Shown here piece by piece: positions 25,086 through 33,100 of a DNA stretch of 37,008 bases. The number at the start of each line of letters is the position of its first letter. Position 1 is the stretch's first letter. The DNA lies in the IMG/VR virus record IMGVR_UViG_3300033146_000590, positions 1 to 37,008 of that record; one strand, given 5' to 3'. Source of the DNA: a virus. A program made the translations under genes and the position numbers. The notes beneath the pieces are model-generated. The model was not told where the DNA came from. It searched no databases and worked only from the letters and a program-made list of their open reading frames with translations.

Positions 25086-27527
25086 CTAAATATTTTTTCT
25101 ACGGGGGCGAGTTTGTTTAAACCCTAACCTACTTCTAGCTCTTTTTTCACGTTCTGCTAAATTAAGAGATCTAGGAGCAGGTCCGTCATGGGAAAAATTT
25201 GGATTATTCCATAATGATAACTGAGTCTCACGCATATGGCTAGCTGGAATACTCTTATTTACAGATATTAAACTGGTTTCAACAATATCATGTGTTCGAT
25301 CAGTAGTAGGTTTAGAAGTAGGTTTTGTTTTGTTACGATAAGGATTATCTATTACTAGATCACCTTCATGAATTATTGGATCTGTTCTCTCACCTATATT
25401 GCCAGAGAATGCCATTTTGACTTCAATTTTGGGTTTACCTAATGGACTTACTTCAAGTGTAAATGCCATTATACTAAGCATAAGTGCATCTAAAGTATGA
25501 TCACCTATTGTGTCTTCTTCAGCTGCGAATATAGGAACACCTGATACACTTCTACGTTTAACTACATAACCTTGTAATTGTCTTTGTAAGACATCATCAA
25601 ACTTTGAGAAATGGATATCACTTGCTTCAAATCTACGAACTGTATTTTCTACTAGGAATGCTTTTCCTGGTTTTTTTGTTATTTGATGCGTAAATAAATC
25701 ATGCGTTTCAACAGACCCGCCGAAAAAATATTTCTTTACAATGTTGCGCAATTTGGAGTCTGGATGTGATGGTCCTTTAGCTGGATCTATCATGGAATCA
25801 TAACCAAACTTACGCAGAACTTCATCTTGTGTTCCGCCATATCCAGCATCAATGTAAATAGCCATTGGGTTCCAAACACGATTTAGATTAGCTATTTTTT
25901 GACAGGCAGCTAATTGTGTCCAATTTTCTCGACTCACAATGTGGCGATCGACTACAATAAATTTTTTAACAGTTGGATTAAATCCTAATACAACAATAGT
26001 GGTTCCAATTGCTGTGTCATTCCAGTCCACCCCAAATGAATATGTCCAGCCTGGATTGGGGGCCATATCTTGGTAACGATAATCCTGCATTGCTGTTTGA
26101 ACATATGAATTTTGGAATACGCCTTCTTCTTGTTCGCCAAATTCTGCCATGACTTCATGCTTGTATGCGATACTAGTCATATTTTCTTGGAAGAACGCTT
26201 CTTGATCTTCTCCCCACATTGGGTTTACTTGTGATGGGAAATGAAATTCTTTCCAAACTTTTGAACTACAAGTATTGAAGAACTTTTCTCGCTTACCAGA
26301 TGGAGTAGAACTCATCCAAATAGATGCTTGAGGATAGTTAGTGATAATAGACCAGGCTGCATCCATGTCTTTAGATGCCAAGTAATCAGCTTCGTCAAAT
26401 ACAAGCATATTTGCATGTTGTCCACGAACTGCTTCGGCATTTCCGCCTGATTTGGTACCTGCCGTAAAACCAGCTACTTTAGAATTGTTATATAATTCTA
26501 TCGTATAGATAGGCGCTTTTACGCTTCTAAATAGTGCATTTTGTGTATTTGGGCTACTTCTAATGAGTTGCATTATTCGTTTAAAAATAAGATCAATTTG
26601 AGATTGATATGGTGTAATTATGACTACATCAAATCCTTCATTAACTGGAACACCTGGCTTGGTGAACATATGGTACAAAATTGAGATAACTAATGATTCG
26701 GTTTTTCCACTATTATGGGTATAGATACCATTAGCAATAAAGTTATGTGTATTTTCTATTTCTATATCATATGTAGTTTCTGTGCCAACTGGTGTAATTG
26801 AACTTACATAATCCCATAATATATTCTTGTTTTCTGAAGTAGCTATTTTGGTTCCTAAGACTAAACCAGTATCTATTGACAACCATTCTGCCTTAATACT
26901 GTTTGTACCAATAGTATTAGAAACATAGAACCGATGATCAGATGTACATTTTATTTCATGACCAAATCTAGTCTTAATAAGGAATACTTCTTTTTGTCCT
27001 GCATTCCAATGTCGAGTAACTCTGGAAGAAACTTGTTGTGACGTCTTCTCGTTAAGAGATATCACTATATCATCTGGTTTAATATCTGATATTGGTTTAT
27101 GCTGACCATTACTAAGAGTAATCTTAGTATCACCAGTCAAACATTGTCGTCCAATTCTAAATACTTTTCTACGAGATGAACATCTCAGCATTGTTGCTTG
27201 GTATGGTCTGTGATATCTAGAATGCCCTAGAATAGGAGTATCAGGATTCTCAGAAACCCATGTTTCATATTCTTCTGGATTTCTGCGTTTCCAGATTTCT
27301 CCGTCAGGATCTAGACAATGCCAATCAAGAGTCTCAGCTGCCCATTTGACGGGATCAAGTATATACGAAGCTGTGTTATCAGTTTCGTCATTAAATAAAT
27401 TAAGATTAGAGTAATCAGTTATGCCCTTGCATTTTATTTTAAATTGCTGACCTGCAACTAAGTTATGTTTTTTCTTGTAATTACGGACACAGGTAAGACA
27501 GGCATGATCACATTTATTTAAATCCAT
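25086..27527 (-). CDS. terL: Terminase large subunit (ATPase-nuclease) interrupted by a mini-intein
   Basis: The 813-residue precursor drops to about 669 residues after splicing. The Walker A motif is GRQ-SGKT, split between Gln128 and Ser273 by the intein. Walker B is LVFDEAD (Asp378, Glu379) and the coupling motif SSTP is at 406-409. The nuclease (RNase H-like) domain starts near 497 with VDWND (Asp501), then YIDAGYGG (Asp560) and DHTLDAL (Asp676, Asp680) as metal ligands. Together these drive DNA translocation into the prohead and cleavage. The N-terminus has Cys6, Cys10, Cys13 and Cys33 in a zinc-ribbon-like spacing, unusual for the family. AAGGTGAT lies before the ATG. There is a 97-base gap upstream, with no clear terminator or promoter. 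Confidence 0.9.
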   Translation of the reverse strand: MDLNKCDHACLTCVRNYKKKHNLVAGQQFKIKCKGITDYSNLNLFNDETDNTASYILDPVKWAAETLDWHCLDPDGEIWKRRNPEEYETWVSENPDTPILGHSRYHRPYQATMLRCSSRRKVFRIGRQCLTGDTKITLSNGQHKPISDIKPDDIVISLNEKTSQQVSSRVTRHWNAGQKEVFLIKTRFGHEIKCTSDHRFYVSNTIGTNSIKAEWLSIDTGLVLGTKIATSENKNILWDYVSSITPVGTETTYDIEIENTHNFIANGIYTHNSGKTESLVISILYHMFTKPGVPVNEGFDVVIITPYQSQIDLIFKRIMQLIRSSPNTQNALFRSVKAPIYTIELYNNSKVAGFTAGTKSGGNAEAVRGQHANMLVFDEADYLASKDMDAAWSIITNYPQASIWMSSTPSGKREKFFNTCSSKVWKEFHFPSQVNPMWGEDQEAFFQENMTSIAYKHEVMAEFGEQEEGVFQNSYVQTAMQDYRYQDMAPNPGWTYSFGVDWNDTAIGTTIVVLGFNPTVKKFIVVDRHIVSRENWTQLAACQKIANLNRVWNPMAIYIDAGYGGTQDEVLRKFGYDSMIDPAKGPSHPDSKLRNIVKKYFFGGSVETHDLFTHQITKKPGKAFLVENTVRRFEASDIHFSKFDDVLQRQLQGYVVKRRSVSGVPIFAAEEDTIGDHTLDALMLSIMAFTLEVSPLGKPKIEVKMAFSGNIGERTDPIIHEGDLVIDNPYRNKTKPTSKPTTDRTHDIVETSLISVNKSIPASHMRETQLSLWNNPNFSHDGPAPRSLNLAEREKRARSRLGFKQTRPRRKNI
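26712..27143 (-). other. Mini-intein inside the terminase Walker A motif
   Basis: Residues 129-272 of the terminase precursor have the intein motif set. Block A is CLTGDTKI (Cys129 as nucleophile), block B is TSDHRF (about 195-200), block F is YDIEIENTHNFIANG, and block G ends IYTHN with Asn272, followed by Ser273 as +1 nucleophile. At 144 residues it is near the minimum for a self-splicing intein. I see no LAGLIDADG or HNH homing endonuclease, so it cannot spread by itself. Excision restores GRQSGKT. Confidence 0.88.
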
Positions 27528-27624
27528 TTATCACCTTATATAAATTTATTAGATATAGAGATTAATAAATAGAGATATGTCTAGGAAAAAACATATATTA
27601 ATCCTCTGTATAATACGTATTTCA
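27528..27624 (-). promoter_or_regulatory. Intergenic spacer upstream of terL; no clear promoter
   Basis: A 97-base AT-rich spacer separates the terminase start from the preceding gene stop. A TATAAT-like string lies at its upstream edge (27624-27629), but it is formed partly by the stop-codon region of the preceding gene and has no matching -35 element. No stable hairpin is visible. Confidence 0.2.
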
Positions 27625-28047
27625 TTATATAGGATTAACAGCTGCATTGGATGCTAATTTGGCTTTTTTTTTAGTAGCAGCTTTGGTAATTCCTTCACCA
27701 AATATATCATCAAATGCTCTAGTTGCATTATGTTTAGTATCTCTCCATCCAACTTTTGCTGCTCTACCAACACCTGCAAGAGTGGAATTAAACATTGACT
27801 TGCCATTTGCATTAATCTTAAGACCTTTAGCAAGACCAACGCCACCATATCGTGCCGCAGCACCTCCACCAAGACCAAGCATGCCACCAACTGCTGCACC
27901 TCGAAATGCTTCCCCTAGCATACTTCTATTATCACTTAATCCACCATATGCTGCACCTAATATGCCGCCAGCTGCTGTACCTTCAAGTCCAGCCAAAAGT
28001 GGTTTAGCTTCTATGCCCCATTTAGCAATTTTTGCCCAATCAACCAT
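27625..28047 (-). CDS. Glycine-zipper protein A (membrane-associated or channel-forming candidate)
   Basis: I place the start at the ATG at 28045-28047 (MVDWAKIAKW) rather than the upstream GTG, because AGGTGA lies about five bases before it; this gives 140 residues. The middle has Gly/Ala zipper helices: GLEGTAAGGILGAAYGGLSD and GAAVGGMLGLGGGAAARYGG (about 23-68), a pattern of helices that pack in membranes or pore assemblies. A basic, polar tail follows. It is a tandem paralogue of the next gene upstream and related to the gene at 29297-30100. A virion-ejected membrane protein is an inference. Confidence 0.55.
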   Translation of the reverse strand: MVDWAKIAKWGIEAKPLLAGLEGTAAGGILGAAYGGLSDNRSMLGEAFRGAAVGGMLGLGGGAAARYGGVGLAKGLKINANGKSMFNSTLAGVGRAAKVGWRDTKHNATRAFDDIFGEGITKAATKKKAKLASNAAVNPI

Positions 28048-28326
28048 TGCTGTCACCTAAATAGGATTCACACCTGAGTTTGAATTCACTGTGTTGTGAG
28101 CTTTAGATGCTTTAGATTTACCTGCAAACCATTTATTTGCACTTGTCCACATATCGTCTAGATCATTTGTTAATGTATCTCCAGCTTTACTTACACCATG
28201 CAGTGCAGCTTCGCCACGTTCCATAGCTCCTGATTTAAATTTACCAAGACCTCGGGTGACACCAACGCCACCATATCGTGCCGCAGCACCTCCACCAAGA
28301 CCAAGCATGCCACCAACTGTTGCACC
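27835..28326. repeat. 66-bp near-identical tract in the two glycine-zipper paralogues
   Basis: Positions 27835-27900 and 28261-28326 agree at 65 of 66 bases (one C/T difference near the end). They code for the same Gly-rich helix in both genes. The surrounding coding sequence is much less similar. The listed range covers both copies. Confidence 0.9.
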
Positions 28327-28470
28327 ATTAAATGCCCCACCTAATACACTTCCGTTATCACTAAATCCGCCGTATACTCCGCCGAATAATCCACCGACTG
28401 CTGCACCGCCAGCTCCAGTCATAAGTGGATTAATTCGTGCAGCCTTTTTTGCTAATTTCATTAAACCCAT
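28057..28470 (-). CDS. Glycine-zipper protein B (tandem paralogue)
   Basis: A 137-residue protein, paralogous to its downstream neighbour. The pair LMTGAGGAAVGGLFGGVYGG and TVGGMLGLGGGAAARYGGVG lines up with the same segments there, with the Asp-Asn/Gly-Ser spacer between them (SDNGSVLGGAF). The C-terminal half is polar and unrelated in detail. GGAGG precedes the ATG. The two genes share a nearly identical 66-base tract although the rest has drifted. Probably membrane-active or part of an internal core; no function is proven. Confidence 0.55.
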   Translation of the reverse strand: MGLMKLAKKAARINPLMTGAGGAAVGGLFGGVYGGFSDNGSVLGGAFNGATVGGMLGLGGGAAARYGGVGVTRGLGKFKSGAMERGEAALHGVSKAGDTLTNDLDDMWTSANKWFAGKSKASKAHNTVNSNSGVNPI

Positions 28471-28482
28471 TTTTTCCTCCGA

Positions 28483-29304
28483 TTATCTATGTAAGAGAAC
28501 AGCTTCATTACCTATTGCCATTCTACCATTTATATGTGAATTGTGTAGAGCCTGTAGGGATCGTTGCCTCATTGTCGAATTCATACCATATGGGTCTACC
28601 AAATTGCCGCCCATTTCTGCATGTGTAAGATTTTTATTATAACTATGTGCAGCTTCTCCATAAGCGTATGTACCAACTGTCGCTGCAGCTGCAAGAGTTA
28701 CTGGAATTGCTATTCCTAAACTAATATCTGCAAGCATGGATTCAGCTATTTTAAATTGTCCCCATCCAATTCCTTCGTCTACTGCGGCTTTTATACCTCC
28801 CCATGCACCTTCATGCCTGGCACCTTCGTATATTGTATGAGCCATTATAGCAGGAGCTACCATACGAGACGCAAACCCAATAGTTTCTGCGGCTCCAAAA
28901 GTAATATGCCCTATTTTACTTGCGGTCTGTTCACCTATTTCTTTAGTTATGGCAGATGTGGCTCCACTACTTAATGATTTCCAAGCAGCTTTTTCTGCTG
29001 TAGCTTCCATGCCATAATTACGCAACCCCATGAAACCTGTATAAGTATGTCGAGCTGGAGCTGCTCTTAAATATGCTTCTTTAGCTATGCTACGTTCACT
29101 ACCAGCATGTTTGATCCAATCAGGGGCAGTAGGCTTGTCAGCAAACTGAAATCCAAATCCTTCAGCAAATCCAGTAGAAAAGTTTCTACCTAATTTTGTT
29201 GATTGAAGATGGCCCCATCCGCGTTCTATATAGTTAGGAGCTTGCTTTACTCCAGACCAAAATTCTTGTCGAATTTTGCCAAATTGTCCTAATTCTTTAT
29301 CCAT
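28483..29304 (-). CDS. Putative internal virion protein, hydrophobic helices
   Basis: A 273-residue protein. The N-terminal 90 residues are polar and helical (FGKIRQEFWSGVKQAPNYIE, GRNFSTGFAEGFGFQFADK). A middle part has Gly/Ala-rich helices (KIGHITFGAAETIGFASRM, VAPAIMAHTIYEGARHEG), and a hydrophobic helix at about 195-225 (MLADISLGIAIPVTLAAAA). The start overlaps the upstream gene by eight bases with GAGG ahead. Together with the glycine-zipper neighbours it may belong to an ejection or core complex. No family is recognised. Confidence 0.42.
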   Translation of the reverse strand: MDKELGQFGKIRQEFWSGVKQAPNYIERGWGHLQSTKLGRNFSTGFAEGFGFQFADKPTAPDWIKHAGSERSIAKEAYLRAAPARHTYTGFMGLRNYGMEATAEKAAWKSLSSGATSAITKEIGEQTASKIGHITFGAAETIGFASRMVAPAIMAHTIYEGARHEGAWGGIKAAVDEGIGWGQFKIAESMLADISLGIAIPVTLAAAATVGTYAYGEAAHSYNKNLTHAEMGGNLVDPYGMNSTMRQRSLQALHNSHINGRMAIGNEAVLLHR

Positions 29305-30100
29305 GTCTACCTCGATGCAATCCCTGTACTAAGTTAGTTGTACTGTTTTGGAGAGCACGATGCATTGGCTTTTGCATTCTTGGATATGATCCTACTTGTC
29401 CTGTAGGCATCATTCCTGATTGAATGGACATGGCAGCAATCTGCTGTTGATCATATTGAGTATTGACAGTTGCACCCGACAATGTTGGAGAAGTAGGTCC
29501 GTGGTTATGCATTATGGTAGATGTGGCAAAATATCCTCCTCCTAATACCCCCATTGTGACATATGGATGCCGAGCTACTGTCTTTGCTCCATGCATAGTT
29601 GATTGCAGAATACCTTTTCCAGCTCCCCATGCTACTCCTGGTGAATAATAAGCAGCACCTTTAGCAGCAGCGACAAGTGGAGACTGACCAAATGCCTTAC
29701 CAGTAATAGCGTCTTTTTTCTTTTGTAGAGCTTTAGACAGAAGTTCGTCTGGGGCTAACTGGCTTTCCGCATGTTTTATTTTATTCCATATTTTTTGGGT
29801 GCCAGTATCAAGTAGAACATTTTTAAGTCCAGCTTCTTCATTGAGACGAAGAATTTCTTTACCTAATTTACCTGTAGCTCCTATTCCACCACCAACTGCT
29901 GCACCTAATAAGGCTCCTTGGCCTATAGATCTTAATATACTAGTGTCACTATTTTTATCGAATCCATCTACTATACCTGCTCCGGCTCCAAACCCAGATC
30001 CAATTATCATCTTACCTGGGATTCCGCTTTTATATACATTGTAAGCAGTATTAGCAGTTGGGACCACCATCCCACGAAAAATTTCTCCTAAGAATCCCAT
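29297..30100 (-). CDS. Glycine-zipper protein C, putative internal virion protein
   Basis: A 267-residue protein. Residues 25-80 (KMIIGSGFGAGAGIVDGFDK, SIGQGALLGAAVGGGIGATG) repeat the two-helix glycine-zipper arrangement of the genes at 27625-28470, with the same intervening polar Asp/Asn/Ser segment. A charged stretch (HAESQLAPDELLSKALQKKK) and a third glycine-rich helix (YVTMGVLGGGYFA, about 177-189) follow, ending in a basic tail. GGAG precedes the ATG. It is the third family member in this cluster, suggesting expansion of a membrane-active module next to the packaging genes. Confidence 0.5.
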   Translation of the reverse strand: MGFLGEIFRGMVVPTANTAYNVYKSGIPGKMIIGSGFGAGAGIVDGFDKNSDTSILRSIGQGALLGAAVGGGIGATGKLGKEILRLNEEAGLKNVLLDTGTQKIWNKIKHAESQLAPDELLSKALQKKKDAITGKAFGQSPLVAAAKGAAYYSPGVAWGAGKGILQSTMHGAKTVARHPYVTMGVLGGGYFATSTIMHNHGPTSPTLSGATVNTQYDQQQIAAMSIQSGMMPTGQVGSYPRMQKPMHRALQNSTTNLVQGLHRGRHG

Positions 30101-30152
30101 TTTGTCTCCAACTTATTAATACAATAATATAGATAGATTATAAGTAATCAAA

Positions 30153-33100
30153 TTATCTAGAACTAGATACTCTACTGTTACGTGATCCACGTCTCGTACT
30201 ACTTGAATTACTTGCCATTTGTTTTACTGTCTTCTTTTGAATTTCGGCTTGTTCCTTTTTTCTGAGCATTGTATATGTCTTACGTTCTGCATAAGGAAGA
30301 GTTGGTATTAACGTATGAGTTCTATCTCCAGCAGCCATTTCACGAGAAAGCCGCCTACGTGTATCAGTACGTGTAAGTTTAGTTTTATTAAGAGCTGCAT
30401 ATTTAAGAGGTGGATTAACTTTTACCTCACTTTTTATATTTGCGAGCAAACGTTTTTCTTGATTCATAATTGAACGTTCAACGACATATTCCATTGTGGG
30501 ATTATCAAGTTCCTTGCGTAATGTTGCTAGTCCCCAGTCGATTAATTTAAATGAATTATCTTTATCACGTAAAACTTGAGACAAATGTAGATCGATATGA
30601 ACAGGAACATTTTCGGTAGCTCCATACATTTTTCTAGCTTGTTCTTTTAGAAAAAACATTGCATCACCAACTTCTCGTTTATTGGTGCGATCAATAGTTC
30701 GTCCAGCCATTTCTTGGAAGAACCCAATTTGTTGTTTATTATTAACTACACCTAGCATCTTAGGTACAGCATCTGGTAGCCAGTTATTGGCCTTCTGCTG
30801 CATTTCTGCTTCATATAACAGTGCATGCTTAGAGCCAAACTGTAAATAAGTGCGACGCATCGCGTCTTGTTGCTCCTTTAGTATACCAACAGTAAATTTG
30901 GGATCTTCATTCATTAATGGAGTCCAACCGCGACCTCCTGGCATAATCAAACTATCAGTATTGAAATTAGTATACAGTTCTGTCAGTGATGCATCATTTT
31001 TAACTGACGTTTTATAAACAGCTTGTTTGCTTGTCTTTAAATTATATGCCGATTCAACTTTACCAAATCCACCTTTTCCTAATTCCTTACCTATTGCGAA
31101 GGTGTCTCCCTCTGTAGTTTTTTGTAAAAATTCTCCTAACTTTACTTTCTTTATAAATTCTTTAGACCCTAATTCAGTTCCAGCTGACTGAATTGCATGC
31201 ATACTATTCTTGAGAACATCAGATCCAAGATATTTTCTTAAAACTTCCATGGCTTGCTTGCTAGATGCCATGTTGCGAGTAGTCTCTGTAAGGTTCTTGA
31301 AAATGTCATATCCAGAACCAAATGGAGTAATATTGTGACGAATATACTGAGCTATACCATCGTGTCGAAGACCTTCAATTGTATTGTATTCATCATTGAA
31401 GCCAGAGAATTTAGATGGACGAGGTAGCTGTTGAGCAAACCTAAGCTGCTGTTTAGTTGTTTGTGTCTTTAAATATTTACTTAACTTTGCGTACTGTTGT
31501 TGAACTAAGCCTAAATTACCACCGTATAAATTTCCTTCTGCAGTGTAAGCTGCCGCTTCTTCTATTATGTTATTTTTATTAGCAAAATATGCGTAAGAGA
31601 ATTTAGGGTTACTTGCTCTAAACTTTTTAGAATATTTTTTTAAAACTTTTTGTAGAACAATAGGGGTAAATTGATGAACTCGTTCATGAAGAATTGTTTC
31701 ACTCAGTTCTGAAGAAGATAAATTGGGATTAAAAAATGTAGCATTTTTCTGTCCCAAATCCTCTAGACTACGTAAGGAACGTCTTACATGTTGAGCTTCT
31801 TCCCAAATACCTTGTTTCCGAAGTATCTTCTTGCTTTGTGTTATTTGTCTATAGTAGGATTTAATTCTGTATGATTGGCCCCATATATTTTTTGTATCTG
31901 TAGCACCAGCTAAGAATTTGAACATCTTATCCGAGATGCCACGAATAGCCCCATTCTCGTCAATCCAAGTTGGGTTCTTACTAAGAATCTTTCTGAGAAC
32001 CCCAGATCCAAATTCAGTCATCTGTTGTCTCATTTGCCAAGCTACTCCATTATGTTGTAATCCTTCATGTTGTGCATAGGCTTGATTAGACTTTGGTATA
32101 TTCTTGTGTTTTCTAGATTGATAATAGAGTGAACGTCCGAACCGCCGAGATAAATTTATTTCATCGGTTGTAAGGTCTCTTTTTTCATCACCAAGAGATT
32201 CAAGGAATGAAGCTTCAGCACCAACTAATAAGTTACTAGCTAATTTATCTATTCTAGTAAATGTATTGTGAGTAGTAGTTCTACCTTTATATACATTAAC
32301 CAATCGTTCAGCTTGATACCTGGCATATTGCCACATGCCACGTTTGTGGCTTCTAGCTTCTTCTTCTGCAATCCTAACATGTCCACGAAGAAGAATATCT
32401 TCATCTGCAGGGCCAAAGGGTAAAGCTGATACGTCTCCTGTTCGTGTTAATTCAAGATTTAGGTTTTTGTCATCCTTGCCAGAAACAATACCTAAATAGC
32501 GACCATAAGTTTTCCTACCAGTAGATACGGTAATTCCAAGATCGCTACCCTGAGCTTCTGCCATTTGCCTCAAAGATTTAGTGGCTTGTTCGCCCCATAC
32601 CTGGTTCTGCCAGATACGTACATTATCTAGTGGGTCGTCTGAGTGTCCTGTTGTTTCAGGAGCATCAATACCAGCTAGACGAACAGCTATCTTACCGTAC
32701 CCAAATAACTCTTTAACTCTAGATACTATATCCTTACGATGAAGAAAAACTGTGTCCGCATCTTCTATTTCAATATTGAATTTAGATGCATCTACTCTTC
32801 GTATCTTGTCATCCTTAGTATTTACACCTTCAATAGTAGATACGGGAATTGAAAGAAAGTCTGATTCACGTAGTTGACCTAACTTAGCTTGAGCAGCATC
32901 TTGTTTTCTTTGTAATTCTGATTCGAATGCTTTTCTAGCTTCACGATCATTTATTACTTTCTTTCTGAAATCTAGAATAGTTGGATTTATCTTTGTCCCT
33001 AGGAGAGATGTAGGAATAGGTCTAGCTTTCTTCTGTTGTCTAGCTACTTTAGTAGTAGATGCCCAAGGTAGTGATCCTGTAGTATGTACTACTGAGCTAT

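Noticed and set aside
27624-27629. TATAAT-like string before the terminase gene
   Set aside because: It is formed by the stop-codon region of the glycine-zipper gene and has no -35 partner.
28048-28056. GTG start for glycine-zipper protein A
   Set aside because: Its ribosome site is absent, while the ATG nine bases downstream has AGGTGA.
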